Source of the DNA: DASSUW01 sp963830725
Lineage (GTDB): Bacteria > Actinomycetota > Thermoleophilia > Solirubrobacterales > Solirubrobacteraceae
Reading direction: 5' to 3'
DNA length: 64,000 nucleotides
NCBI GenBank assembly: GCA_963830725.1
Contig: CAWHNO010000015.1
Span: forward strand, 62,001-126,000
The translations under genes and the position numbers were made by a program. Below are positions 8,767 through 17,779 of the stretch, piece by piece. The notes under the pieces were generated by a model. The model was not told the origin of the DNA. It searched no databases and saw only the letters and a program-made list of their open reading frames with translations. The number at the start of each line of letters is the position of its first letter. Position 1 is the first letter of the stretch.

Positions 8767-9669
8767 ATGGGCACATCGGTTCCCTTCTTCCTGGTCGACG
8801 TGTTCGCCGACACGCCGCTGACCGGCAATCCACTGGCCGTCGTCGCCGATGCCGAACGGATCGAGGAATCGGTGATGCGCTCGCTTGCGCGTGAGTTCAA
8901 TCAGTCCGAGACGACGTTCGTGCTGCCCCCGACACGTCCTGAAGCGACCTGGCGGCTGCGCTCGTTCACGCCGGCGGGCGCCGAGGTCGTCGGCGCCGGC
9001 CACAACGTGCTCGGCGCGTGGTGGTGGCTCGCCACGTCCGGGCGGATCGAGCTCGACGCCGACGGCGGAGCAGCGGTCGCACAGGAGTTCGGAGGCCGCG
9101 TCCTGCCCGTGCAGGTGACGGGTCGAGACGGACGGCCGGAGGCGATCGTGATCGAGCAGGCGCCGCCGGAGTTCGGGCGCACCGTGACCGATCGCGACGA
9201 GCTGGCGGCCGCACTGGGGTTCGAGCGCGGCGCGGCTGACGTGTTCGACGACGTGCCGGCGCAGGTCGTCTCGACCGGCGCGGCGCATCTGCTGGTGCCC
9301 GCGCGCGACCGCGCGGTCGTCGATCGCGCGCGGCCCGACGGCTCCCGGCTGGCGGCGGTGCTCGCGCAGGTCGGCGGCCAGGGGTGCTACCTGTACTGCC
9401 TCGATCCCGTCGATCCGGCCGCCGTCGCGCACGCCCGGTTCTTCAACCCGACGGTCGGCATCGCCGAGGATCCCGCCACCGGCAGCGCGGCCGGTCCGCT
9501 CGTGAGCCGGCTCGTCGCACAGGGCGTGGTGCCCGACGGGGCGCTCGCGCACGTCGAGCAGGGCCACGCCGTCGGGCGGCCGAGCCGGATCCGGGTGCAG
9601 GTCAGCGGCGAGCGGGTCCGGATCGGCGGGGCGGCCGTCGTCGTGGCAGAAGGCACGCTCACCGTGTGA
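8767..9669 (+). CDS. PhzF family isomerase/epimerase
   Basis: About 300 residues; ATG at 8767, with an adjacent in-frame GTG at 8764. Family signatures: VDVFADTPLTGNPLAVV at the N-terminus, the QSETTFVLPP segment carrying the conserved glutamate near residue 46, LRSFTPAGAEVVGAGHN near 65, and the second-domain counterpart DPATGSAAGPL near 240. PhzF proteins have a diaminopimelate-epimerase fold of two mirrored domains; most members outside phenazine clusters have no known substrate. No phenazine genes are nearby, so a phenazine role is not supported. Confidence 0.92.
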   Translation: MGTSVPFFLVDVFADTPLTGNPLAVVADAERIEESVMRSLAREFNQSETTFVLPPTRPEATWRLRSFTPAGAEVVGAGHNVLGAWWWLATSGRIELDADGGAAVAQEFGGRVLPVQVTGRDGRPEAIVIEQAPPEFGRTVTDRDELAAALGFERGAADVFDDVPAQVVSTGAAHLLVPARDRAVVDRARPDGSRLAAVLAQVGGQGCYLYCLDPVDPAAVAHARFFNPTVGIAEDPATGSAAGPLVSRLVAQGVVPDGALAHVEQGHAVGRPSRIRVQVSGERVRIGGAAVVVAEGTLTV

Positions 9670-9696
9670 GCGAGTTCAGATCAACGGAGGACACCG

Positions 9697-10134
9697 ATGA
9701 CCGAGGCGGACGAACGCCATCTGCGCCGAGCCGTCGAGCTGGCGGCCGCGGCCCGCGCCGCGGGCGACATGCCCTACGGCTCGCTCCTGGTGGGTCCCGC
9801 GGGTGACGTGCTCGCCGAGGACCGCAACACCGTCCTGACCGAGCAGGACATCACGGCCCATCCCGAGCTCAAGCTGGCCCGCTGGGCGGCTCGCCACCTC
9901 GACGCCGACGCAGCGCGGCTGACCACCATGTACACCAGCTGCCAGCCATGCCCCATGTGCTCGGGCGCGATCGCGCGGTCCGGTCTCGGGCGCGTGGTCT
10001 TCGCGCTCTCCGGCGAACAGCTCGCCGCCCTCAAGCCGCCAGGCGTCCCCGGCCCGGACGAGACGCACGTGGACTACGAGGGCCCGACCCTGTTCGACGA
10101 AGCCCGCGTTCCGATCGACGGCTACTACACCTGA
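9697..10134 (+). CDS. Nucleoside/cytidine deaminase family protein
   Basis: 145 residues, 27 bp after the PhzF-like gene with GGAGG before the ATG, so probably one operon. Zinc-dependent deaminase fold: the zinc cysteines are in SCQPCPMCSGAI near residue 85. The catalytic motif that is usually H-A-E reads H-P-E (TAHPELK, near residue 51), keeping the zinc histidine and the catalytic glutamate. Family members deaminate guanine, cytosine or related purine/pyrimidine bases; the substrate here cannot be assigned. The C-terminus FDEARVPIDGYY is similar to guanine-deaminase-like proteins. Confidence 0.88.
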   Translation: MTEADERHLRRAVELAAAARAAGDMPYGSLLVGPAGDVLAEDRNTVLTEQDITAHPELKLARWAARHLDADAARLTTMYTSCQPCPMCSGAIARSGLGRVVFALSGEQLAALKPPGVPGPDETHVDYEGPTLFDEARVPIDGYYT

Positions 10135-10155
10135 GGGCCTGCCGCTCACTCGCGC

Positions 10156-10344
10156 TCAGGGGCGGGTGAGCCTGCGCAGCCAGTAGCCGGCCGAGCCCTG
10201 CTCGCGGCGAGCGGCGCGATTGACCGCCGCCCGGCGCTGGCTGGGCCGCAGCGCCGCGGTGGACTTGGGCTGGCCGAAGCGGCGTGGTCGCCGCGCCGGC
10301 GCGCTGGCTTGGGGGTGCTCGCGGGTGTTCGCCATGTCGGGCAT
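10156..10344 (-). CDS. Small basic hypothetical protein
   Basis: 62 residues if started at the ATG at 10344. Very rich in Arg and Ala, ending in SAGYWLRRLTRP. No family recognised. The stop lies 21 bp from the stop of the convergent deaminase gene. Ribosome binding site is weak, and the composition could also arise from non-coding high-GC sequence, so this is a tentative call. Confidence 0.35.
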   Translation of the reverse strand: MPDMANTREHPQASAPARRPRRFGQPKSTAALRPSQRRAAVNRAARREQGSAGYWLRRLTRP

Positions 10345-10369
10345 CTGAGGAGACCTCGAGTCCACGATA

Positions 10370-10820
10370 CGCGCCCGGGGGCGCCGCACAACCCCGCGTT
10401 TACCGCCTGATCGCATGAGCGGCCGACCCGCGCAGCCCGGCTCGGCGTCGCATCGACCCACGGCGACCCGCTCTGACGCGGGCGAGCAGCAGCGCGACGA
10501 CGTGCAGATGGTTGCTGGACAGTGCCCTGAGTTCGTCTTGCATGACCGCCACTGCCGCCGCAGAGCCCGCGGTCGACACTGGTGCTCATGTGCTCCCAGT
10601 GTTGGCGTTCGCCGCTGACCACGGCCAGCGGCGTGATCCCCGAGGCCGCCGACGCGCGCGGCGAGGGCCTCGCCCGCGGCAACGTCGACACCGTCTCGCA
10701 CGCGTGTGGACTGCTCAGGGTGCAGGACCTTCGCCTGCGACTTGGGCCAGATGGCGAGCGCCCGTGGCATCTGATCGCGCCCCCTCGCGTCGACCAGCAT
10801 CGTCGGCGCGCCGCGGTTTG
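10370..10820 (-). pseudogene. Degenerate C-terminal part of an alpha/beta hydrolase
   Basis: No intact gene occupies 10347-10948. On the minus strand, pieces in different frames resemble the C-terminal third of alpha/beta hydrolases: ITPLAVVSGERQHWEHM (strand before the catalytic Asp), then VMQDELRALSSNHLHVVA, which matches the common QxELxALSxNSxHVVA pattern preceding the catalytic His. No start, nucleophile elbow or terminal His region is recognisable, and at least two frame changes are needed. I read it as a gene remnant; this is pattern matching by eye. Confidence 0.4.
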
Positions 10821-10948
10821 GTCTACGGCCGTGATTGGTTGCGAGGACTTGACCTTTGGTCGCGGCTCAGTCTAGGGTCGTACGACGTTGCCCGGCTCCC
10901 CAGACAGGGCGGCCGGCGAGGGGTCTCTACGAGGTGCAAGGAGGGCTC

Positions 10949-12379
10949 ATGAGCCCGGGTTCGCTTCGCTTCGCCGTCTTGGTCGCTGCGCTCACGCTCG
11001 GCGCTGTGGCACCGGCGTTCGCCGACTCGCCGCGTGTGGGCCACAGGGTGGAGAACCTCGAGGTGCCGGGCTCGACCCTGTGCCCGGTTCTGCCGAGTCC
11101 TTCGTGCGCGGAGCTGCGCCAGGTGAAGGTGCATCTCTGGTATCCAGCAGACCAAACGAGCTTCTCGACGGCGCCGCCAACCGTGTACCGGTCGGCGCTG
11201 CACGGCTTTGACCTGGTCCCGCCGGTCCCGCAGTGGGACCCGCTGGACTGGCAGGTCGAGGCCGAGGTCGCGCGCGAGACCGACGCGATCGAGACGGGCG
11301 GGAAGCCGTTGCCGGTGATCGTGTTCTCGCACGGCTCGACGAACGACCCGATCGATTACGCACACACGCTCGAGCAGATCGCCGGCTCCGGATTCGTCGT
11401 GGCGGCGCCCTACCACGTCAACAACACCCAGGACGACGCGCGGATCGACGTCGTCAACGACCGGGCTCCCGGGACGCTGCCCTGCAACGACGGGCGGCCC
11501 GCGCCGTGCTCTCGCACTGTGGTCCCGAGGAGCATGCAGGACCGCGTCAGGGACGTCAGCTACATCCTCGACGCCCTTCCGGAGTGGTTCGGACACCGCG
11601 TGGACGTGTCGCGAGCCGGTGTCCTGGGGCACTCCCGCGGAACCGCCACCGCCCTGGCCGCCGCGGGCGGCAGCACCGTCTGGGGGTTCGCGCCGGAGCC
11701 GCGCGTGAAGGCGATCATGGGCCTGGCGATCGCCGCTCGCATGATCACGTTTGCCGCCCACCTCGCGAACGTGAGCGTCCCTGCCGTGCTGGTCGCCGGC
11801 GGGAAGGATCAGAACAGCACGCAGGCAGTCAGCGAGGACGCGTTCGACACGATCTACAGCAAGCAGAAGCTCTTCGTCGCAATACCCGAGGCGACGCATC
11901 GCAGCTTCGACTCGACCTACTGCGCGCAGCTGCGGTCCGCCGCGGCGAACGCGCACGGCAACGCCTCCGCGATCCTCGACCTGCACACCGTAAGCCTCAT
12001 CGGTGCCTCAGCGCCAGCCGGGATCTCAGGCAAGGCAGTGCACTATTGCGCCGCGCAGTACTTCACAACCCCGGTGGACATGCTGTTGAGATCGATACCT
12101 ACCTCGGAGTATCCGCCCAGCCCGTCGAGCGTCTGTGTGACCACCAGCGTCCCGTGCACGGGACTCGACACCGAGGAGGTCAAGCAGGGCGTCGGCGCGA
12201 TCGCGACTGCCTTCTTCGGCGCGGTGCTGAAGCGGACCGGGAGCGACGACATCCATTTCACGCGGTACCTCGCACCGAAGTGGCTGCGTAAGCACGTGCC
12301 GATGGTGGGCGAAGTGAGGGCGTACGGGACAGCCGACGACATCTGCCCGCCCGGTCAAGGCGTCGACTGCGCAGCATGA
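10949..12379 (+). CDS. Secreted alpha/beta hydrolase (PAF-acetylhydrolase/dienelactone-hydrolase-like)
   Basis: 476 residues, ATG at 10949 with AAGGAGG upstream. A signal peptide (FAVLVAALTLGAVAPAFA) predicts export. Nucleophile elbow GHSRG near residue 230, preceded by the oxyanion region VIVFSHGSTN near 129; likely acid in AGGKDQN near 287 and likely histidine in EATHRSF near 316. Domain arrangement and length fit large secreted hydrolases of the platelet-activating-factor acetylhydrolase/chlorophyllase group. Several cysteines suggest disulfides. Substrate unknown. Confidence 0.87.
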   Translation: MSPGSLRFAVLVAALTLGAVAPAFADSPRVGHRVENLEVPGSTLCPVLPSPSCAELRQVKVHLWYPADQTSFSTAPPTVYRSALHGFDLVPPVPQWDPLDWQVEAEVARETDAIETGGKPLPVIVFSHGSTNDPIDYAHTLEQIAGSGFVVAAPYHVNNTQDDARIDVVNDRAPGTLPCNDGRPAPCSRTVVPRSMQDRVRDVSYILDALPEWFGHRVDVSRAGVLGHSRGTATALAAAGGSTVWGFAPEPRVKAIMGLAIAARMITFAAHLANVSVPAVLVAGGKDQNSTQAVSEDAFDTIYSKQKLFVAIPEATHRSFDSTYCAQLRSAAANAHGNASAILDLHTVSLIGASAPAGISGKAVHYCAAQYFTTPVDMLLRSIPTSEYPPSPSSVCVTTSVPCTGLDTEEVKQGVGAIATAFFGAVLKRTGSDDIHFTRYLAPKWLRKHVPMVGEVRAYGTADDICPPGQGVDCAA

Positions 12380-12415
12380 GGTCGGCGGGCACGGGCCAGC
12401 GTCAAGACCGCTGGG

Positions 12416-12646
12416 TCAGCCCGTTGGGGTGCCGTGCGGTGGCGAGGGCGCGGCCTCGCGACAGAGCCTTGCGATGATCGGGATCTGCGTGGCCAAGCCG
12501 ATCAGGCTGGCCACCACGATGATCGCGCCGGGAATCCAGTCTCCGCCGGCCAGCACGATGGCCCCGAAGATGAGCGCGGCCAGCAGGCCCACGGTCAGCA
12601 GCGCCGTCCGCCACACTCGCCGGTTGAAGTCCTCCTTGGCAGTCAC
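12416..12646 (-). CDS. Small two-helix membrane protein
   Basis: 76 residues from a GTG at 12646, chosen because AGGAGG lies 7 bp upstream; longer in-frame extensions have no ribosome binding site. N-terminus TAKEDFNRRVWRT is followed by two hydrophobic helices (ALLTVGLLAALIFGAIVLAGG and WIPGAIIVVASLIGLATQIP) and a short polar tail. Likely inner-membrane protein of unknown function. Convergent with the upstream hydrolase gene. Confidence 0.7.
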   Translation of the reverse strand: MTAKEDFNRRVWRTALLTVGLLAALIFGAIVLAGGDWIPGAIIVVASLIGLATQIPIIARLCREAAPSPPHGTPTG

Positions 12647-12771
12647 AATGCACCTCCTCGCTGGAAGTCTCTTGATCGTCGCAGCCGGTGAGCGCGCCGG
12701 CATCCGCTGAAACCCGCGCGAACGCTCAGCACAAACCTGCACAGCCCAGACAGCACCCGTGGGTTTCAGCC

Positions 12772-13053
12772 TCAGGTCTCGGTGTCTCGCGGCCGGCTGA
12801 AGCCGTACCGTGCAACCACCCGCGTGCCGAGGTAGGCGAACAGCGCGACAAACACCGCCGACGGGATGCTCGTCGTGTTCGTTCCCGCGCCGTTGCTCGA
12901 TACGAAGTTCGGGCCGAACAGCGCGTCGAACAGCACTGCAAGCCACATCGCCGCGATGGCCAGGGACGCCCACATCTCCGGGACCAGCACCCGGGAAGAG
13001 CGCGGGCGCTTCTCGGGCAATGCCGCCGAAGCGTCGTGCGAAGCAATCGCCAA
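12772..13053 (-). CDS. Small membrane protein
   Basis: 93 residues from a TTG at 13053, selected because a strong AGGAGG lies 8 bp upstream. One clear hydrophobic helix (MWASLAIAAMWLAVLFDALFG) and a second near the C-terminus (AVFVALFAYLGTRVVARYGF), joined by a Ser/Asn/Gly-rich loop. Fits small actinobacterial membrane proteins of unknown function. It lies 125 bp upstream of the other small membrane gene on the same strand; the two could be co-transcribed. Confidence 0.65.
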   Translation of the reverse strand: MAIASHDASAALPEKRPRSSRVLVPEMWASLAIAAMWLAVLFDALFGPNFVSSNGAGTNTTSIPSAVFVALFAYLGTRVVARYGFSRPRDTET

Positions 13054-13397
13054 CGTCCACACCTCCTTCCTGACGCACACGATCTCACCGGGCACGCCAT
13101 GGCGCATCCGTGGGGCGCCGCAGCAGGGCGGTGGGCAAATGCGGACGACCGCTGTCGCGTCGGACCACCAGCAGGCGGATCTTGTCGTTCCTGGTGATCA
13201 CGTGGCCGAACACCTTCGCCGGTGACGCGGGTCCGCTTGCAGTCCGGTTGGTGTGCGGGGCGGGGCTGATCGGCTGCTGGACGTAACCATGGCGGCTCGC
13301 GGGTGTCCTTTGCCGTCGACGCGGCACGTATGCCGCTCGCACGAACCCCGGCCCACGCTGGCGGGGGGCGGCACCCAATCGACCAGGAGGGCCGGTT
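13054..13397. other. Intergenic region before the collagen-like gene
   Basis: This 344-bp gap has no supported gene. It must contain the promoters of the divergent small membrane protein (minus) and the collagen-like gene (plus). A ribosome binding site (AGGAGG, about 13384-13389) precedes the plus-strand start. No operator or repeat was recognised. Confidence 0.4.
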
Positions 13398-14171
13398 ATG
13401 TCTCGTCCGTCGCTCAGCTACGCGAACGTCATGTCGACGATCGCCGTGTTCCTTGCCTTGGGAGGCGGCGCGTGGGCGTTCAGCGGCCCGCCCGCGGCGT
13501 CAACCGCGGCGGCGGCGACGATCGACGCGTGCGTGAAGAAGGCGGGCAAGCGCAAAGGTCAGCTGCGGATCGTCGCGCCGTCGCAGGCGTGCCGGCGCGA
13601 TGAGAAGCGGCTGACGTGGACGGCCGGTACGGGCGCCGCCGGCCCGCAGGGCCCCGCCGGCCCGCAGGGCGCCGCCGGCCCGGCCGGCCCGCAGGGCAGC
13701 CAGGGCGATCCCGGCCCGGCCGGCGCGGCGGAGACCCCGCAGGGCATCCTGAGCAAGCTGGTCACGGTCGACGGGCCGGGCTCAGGGCTCGATGCCAGCC
13801 TGCTCGACGGCCACGACTCCACCTACTTCCTGCCGGCGGCCGGCAAGGCCTCGGACGCTGACGAGCTGGACGGCATCAACTCGACCGGGTTCGGGAGGCT
13901 GAGCGCATCCTCGACCGGCCTGATCTCGATCAGCAACGGGATCGCGGCGCACAGCTGCCTGGACTACAACATCCCGCTCGGCGGCGTGGACCCGGGCGAC
14001 GTCGTGATCGTGCGCGAGGGTGCCGGGGTCACGCTCCCCGCCGGCGTGCTGATGAGCACCGGCTCGGTCCAGGCCGGCAATCAGGTGCACGTGCGGTTCT
14101 GCAACGCCCTGGGGTCCGCGGCCTCCGGGTTCAGCAACTTCCCGATCCGCTGGTACGCGTTCAATCCGTAA
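13398..14171 (+). CDS. Secreted collagen-like repeat protein
   Basis: 257 residues. N-terminal SLSYANVMSTIAVFLALGGG followed by AWA forms a signal peptide or anchor typical of Solirubrobacterales surface proteins. Residues about 80-112 form a short collagen-like Gly-X-Y tract (GPQGPAGPQGAAGPAGPQG and continuing). The C-terminal part contains the repeated DLxDGxDSTxF-like motif (SLLDGHDSTYF, ELDGINSTGF) found in tail-fibre-like and surface proteins of this group, and a beta-rich end. Likely exported and trimeric; function unknown. A strong hairpin follows the stop. Confidence 0.85.
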   Translation: MSRPSLSYANVMSTIAVFLALGGGAWAFSGPPAASTAAAATIDACVKKAGKRKGQLRIVAPSQACRRDEKRLTWTAGTGAAGPQGPAGPQGAAGPAGPQGSQGDPGPAGAAETPQGILSKLVTVDGPGSGLDASLLDGHDSTYFLPAAGKASDADELDGINSTGFGRLSASSTGLISISNGIAAHSCLDYNIPLGGVDPGDVVIVREGAGVTLPAGVLMSTGSVQAGNQVHVRFCNALGSAASGFSNFPIRWYAFNP

Positions 14172-14183
14172 ACCGGCTGACCG

Positions 14184-14213
14184 CCCGGGCCGCGGAGACG
14201 CGCGGCCCGGGCA
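14184..14213 (+). terminator. Perfect 12-bp stem hairpin downstream of collagen-like gene
   Basis: Arms gcccgggccgcg (14184-14195) and cgcggcccgggc (14202-14213) are exact reverse complements around a 6-base loop. It starts 13 bp after the stop. There is no T-tract after it, as is common for high-GC actinobacterial terminators, so termination is inference from position and stem strength. Confidence 0.65.
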
Positions 14214-14294
14214 CACCCCAGATGGACCGCAAGCGGCTCGTATCCGGGCTGCTTCGGCCTGAATGAGCAGGGAGCGCTCTGGCCGGTCGCCCCT

Positions 14295-14352
14295 TGGACG
14301 TGCGGGGGAGCGAGCCGCTTCTCGAGCGCGAGCTCGAGATGCTTCGTGGTGG
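14295..14352 (+). pseudogene. Possible N-terminal fragment of a LuxR/AAA-type regulator
   Basis: In one frame the sequence reads RPLDVRGSEPLLERELEMLR then a stop. The LLERExEL pattern is typical of the extreme N-terminus of large ATPase regulators of the LuxR family. Nothing downstream continues it. The rest of the 14214-14531 gap shows no supported gene apart from the ribosome binding site of the next gene (GGAGGAAC, about 14522). Confidence 0.25.
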
Positions 14353-14531
14353 ACTCCGCTGAGCCGTGACCCGGATGTCCTCGGTCAGAGCGGCGCGGTC
14401 TCGCGCTACGCGCGGGAGATGCGCCGCGATCCGCTCTCCTTCGAGGCGTTCAACGCGAGCGGAGCCGTTTCGCCCCGACCGCCGCGCGGGTAGCCCAAAG
14501 TGTCGCCACCGGAGGAACGGGGAGGAACATC

Positions 14532-16756
14532 ATGCTGAAGCGAATCACCAGGCCGCGTCTGCGCGCGGCGGCCCTGCTGTCCGTGTGCGCCGCGCTGTGC
14601 GTCGGCGGACCGGCCCAGGCTCAGCAGCCCGCCCCGGGCGCTCCTGGTGCCATCCACGTCTGGGCGCCCGCGGACAAGCACGGCTTCGGCACCGCCGAGC
14701 AACTCGACAGCAAGGCGTGGTTCACGCTGCGGCAGGGGTCGCTCAGCGAGATCTACTACCCCGACCTCAGCACGCCCGCGTTTCGCGGCCTCCAGTTCGC
14801 TGTCGCGGACGGCAGGGGGCTCCGTCCAGCGCGAGACGGTGGACGACGACCCGCGCCACATCGAGCCGCTCGCGCAGGGCGTGACCTCGCGCGTCGAGCC
14901 GATTCCGGGCTCGCTCGCCTTCCGCCAGATCACGCAGGGCAGCGGCTGGCGACTGACCAAGACCTGGATCACGGATCCCGCCCGGGCGACCGTGCTCGCG
15001 CGCGTGCGCTTCGAGTCGCTGACGGGCCGGCCGCTGCGGCTGTACGTGCTGGCCGATCCGGCGCCCGGCAACGACGGCAACGACGACCGCGGGATCAGCG
15101 GCGACGGGCAGCTCGTCGGCTACGACGACGTCGCGGCGAGCGCCGTCGCGGCCGCGCCCGCCCTCGGACCGACCACGAGCGGCTACCGTGGCACCGCCAG
15201 CGACCCCTGGATCGACCTCCAGGACGGGCACCTGAGCAACTACGACGCGACCCAGCCGGGCAACGTCGTGCAGGGCGCACAGACGGCGCTCAACGGGAAG
15301 GGCAGCCAGACGATGACGCTCGCCATCGGCTTCGGCGCCGACGCCGACTCCGCCCGCGCGACGGCGGCCCAGTCGCTCGCAAGCGGCTTCGCGGCCGCCG
15401 AGACCGCGTACAACGCCGGCTGGCTCGCCTACCGCGCGACGCTGAAGGACGCTCCCGAGAGCGTGCGGTCGGACGCGCTGCTGCGCCGTCTCTACGACCA
15501 GTCGGTGCTGGTGCTCGCGGCGTCGGAGGACAAGACCTACCGCGGGGCGTCGATCGCGGCGCCGAGCATGGCGTGGATCTGGGGCACGCTGACGCTGGAG
15601 GAGGAACGACGCTTCTCGGGCCCGTATCACCTCGTCTGGCCGCGCGACCTCTACCACGCGGCGACCGCGCAGCAGGCGGCGGGCGACGACGCGGCGGCGG
15701 ATCGGCTGCTGGACTACCTCTGGCGGGTGCAGAAGCCGGCCGGAGACTGGTGGCAGAACACGTTCGTCGACGGCAAGGAGAAGTGGACGACCGAGCAGCT
15801 CGACCAGGTGTCGCTACCGATCGTGCTCGCGTGGTGGCTCGGCCGGACCGGCCAGACCGACTGGGCGCACGTCCAGCGCGCCGCCGACTACCTCGTCAAC
15901 AACGAGGACCGACCGCGCAGCAACCAGGAGCGCTGGGAGAACCAGGACGGCTACTCGCCCAACACGATCGCGACGGAGATCGCCGGGCTGATCTGCGCCG
16001 CCGACATCGCGCGCAGGAACGGCGCTCCCGGCAAGGCGGCCGAGTACGAGGCGCTCGCCGACGAATGGCAGCAGAAGGTGGAGAGCTGGACCGCCACCAC
16101 GAACGGCCCGTACTCGCCGAAGCCCTACTACGTGCGCGTGACGAAGGAGGGGAACCCCGACGACGGCAGCACGTACAACCTCGGCGACAACTTCGACCGC
16201 CCGGTCGACGAGCGCGAGATCGTCGACAACTCGTTCCTCGGGCTGGTCCTGTTCGGCGTGAAGAAGTGGAACGACCAGACGATCCTGAACTCGCTCGAGG
16301 TCGGCGACGGCAACGCGACGACCCCGTACCCGTTGAAGGTCAAGACGCCGAGCGGCCCGGTCTGGCACCGGTTCACCTACGACGGCTACGGCGAGCAGCG
16401 CAACGGGGACGACTGGGACCTGTTCTTCGACAACCCGGCCCGCCAGACGCGCGGCCGCCTGTGGCCGCTGCTCACCGGCGAGCGCGGCGAGTACGAGCTG
16501 ATCGCCGGGCGCAGCGCGGACATGCACCTGGAGACGATCGCCAACACCGCCAACGACGGGCTGATGCTGCCCGAACAGGTGTGGGACGACCAGCCGCCGC
16601 CCGGCGAGCTGTCCGGCAAGGCAGACGCGCTCGTCCGCGCCGCTGGCATGGACGCACGGCCAGTTCGTCCGCTTGGCGTGGTCGATCGACGCCGGGCTGC
16701 CGATCGAGCGGCCGTCGATCGTGGCCTGCCGCTACCAGCAGGAGCTGTGTCCGTGA
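14532..16756 (+). pseudogene. Secreted GH15 glucoamylase/glucodextranase, frame broken by two insertions
   Basis: Signal peptide RAAALLSVCAALCVGGPAQA, then an N-terminal beta-sandwich domain (IHVWAPADKHGFGTAEQLDS, TLRQGSLSEIYYPDL) and an (alpha/alpha)6 catalytic domain (SGPYHLVWPRDLYHAATA near residue 370, ENQDGYSPNTIATEIAGL, MLPEQVWDDQ with a conserved glutamate). Predicted to release glucose from the ends of extracellular alpha-glucans. Two frame changes are needed: one extra G in a five-G run near 14816, and one net +1 near 16640, after which THGQFVRLAWSIDAG and the end QQELCP read correctly. Corrected length is 740 residues. ATG start with GGAGGAAC upstream. Likely sequence error rather than decay. 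Confidence 0.85.
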
Positions 16757-16841
16757 GCTGCGCCGATCGGCTTACGGGTGGCCACGTCCCGTGGGCTTCT
16801 GCCAGGCTGAGGGCTGGGCTCCCCGCCTAGAGCCGAACGGC

Positions 16842-17240
16842 TCAGGCGGCTGCGGCGATCGTGGCTGTGCAGTTGGGGCAGCGCTTGGCTCCGACGGGGA
16901 TGTCCGTCGTGCACTCGGGGCAGGCCCGCGTTCCGGGGCTGATCCCCCGCCGGCGCTCATACGCCTGATAGGGCACGACGACGAAGAAGTACACCGCGGC
17001 TGCGACGCAGACGAAGGTGATCATCGCGTTGATGAAGTGGCCGTAGCGGAACTCGCTGTCGTTGATGGTGAAGCTGAGGTCTGCAAAGCTCGGCTCGCCG
17101 ACGATCGCCGCGATGATCGGCGTGATGAGATCGGCGACCAGTGCTTGCACCAAAGCGAACATGGCGAGAGCCATGATCAGACCGACGGCTACCTCGATCA
17201 GGTTGTTTCCGGTCACGAAATCCCGGAATCCCTTCAGCAT
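16842..17240 (-). CDS. mscL: Large-conductance mechanosensitive channel with C-terminal zinc ribbon
   Basis: 132 residues from the ATG at 17240, with GGAGGGAAG upstream. MLKGFRDFVTGNNLIEVAVG begins the MscL pore domain: first helix through ALAMFALVQALVADLITPII, periplasmic loop, then the second helix ITFVCVAAAVYFFVVVPYQAY. MscL relieves turgor during osmotic downshock as a membrane pentamer. Instead of the usual amphipathic C-terminal helix bundle, the tail carries two CxxC pairs (ACPECTTDIP and KRCPNCTATI), a zinc-ribbon-like module. That tail is unusual and is described as a finding. Confidence 0.92.
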   Translation of the reverse strand: MLKGFRDFVTGNNLIEVAVGLIMALAMFALVQALVADLITPIIAAIVGEPSFADLSFTINDSEFRYGHFINAMITFVCVAAAVYFFVVVPYQAYERRRGISPGTRACPECTTDIPVGAKRCPNCTATIAAAA

Positions 17241-17332
17241 CGGCTTCCCTCCGTACGTTCTTTGGTGTTGAGCCACGCGTTCGTGCCCGGCCGTCCCGCT
17301 CCCGCAACAACGTCAAGGCCGCTCGTCACGGC

Positions 17333-17731
17333 TCACGTAGCGCGCCGCACCGCCTTCGCCGCTTCCTTGACGTCTTGCTGGATGGTGTCGACCGCTTCCG
17401 GCGTGACCCGGCCTAGCCGTCGGACACCGGCTTCTGCGAGGGCTCCGGCTCCTGCCCCATAGAGCGCGGCCATCAGCAGCGCGCCGCGTGCGGTGTCCTG
17501 TCGCCCGAGTGCCGCGATCGCCGCCGTGGTCAGCGCACCGAACGCTCCCAGACCGAGTACGCCGGCGCCGCCGAGCAGGGCGGCGCTGAAGGCGACCCGC
17601 CGGCCCTGGTCGGCGATCTCCTGGCGGATGATCCGCAGCTCGTCTCGGAGCACCGCCACGGGCTCCTGCGGCAGGTCGTCCAGCGCGGCGATCGGCGGGT
17701 TCCGACGCGCGGAGGCTTTCTTCGTTGCCAT
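17333..17731 (-). CDS. Holin-like / DUF1469 (phage holin superfamily III) membrane protein
   Basis: 132 residues from the ATG at 17731, preceded by GGAGGACG. An N-terminal charged helix (VAVLRDELRIIRQEIADQG) leads into two hydrophobic segments (VAFSAALLGGAGVLGLGAFG and GALLMAALYGAGAGALAEAG) and a C-terminal amphipathic tail (IQQDVKEAAKAVRRAT). This arrangement matches actinobacterial DUF1469 proteins, usually chromosomal and not true lysis holins. No lysis genes are near. Confidence 0.75.
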   Translation of the reverse strand: MATKKASARRNPPIAALDDLPQEPVAVLRDELRIIRQEIADQGRRVAFSAALLGGAGVLGLGAFGALTTAAIAALGRQDTARGALLMAALYGAGAGALAEAGVRRLGRVTPEAVDTIQQDVKEAAKAVRRAT

Positions 17732-17779
17732 CACGTCCTCCAGTCAGGTTCGATGCGATTCGCATGCCCGTCGGGCCGA

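Noticed and set aside
13620..13735. Tandem GGCCCGCAGGGC-like repeats as a CRISPR or satellite array
   Set aside because: They encode the Gly-X-Y collagen-like tract of a secreted protein and have no spacers.
17333..17731. Prophage lysis holin
   Set aside because: DUF1469-type proteins are common chromosomal genes and no endolysin, integrase or structural phage gene is nearby.
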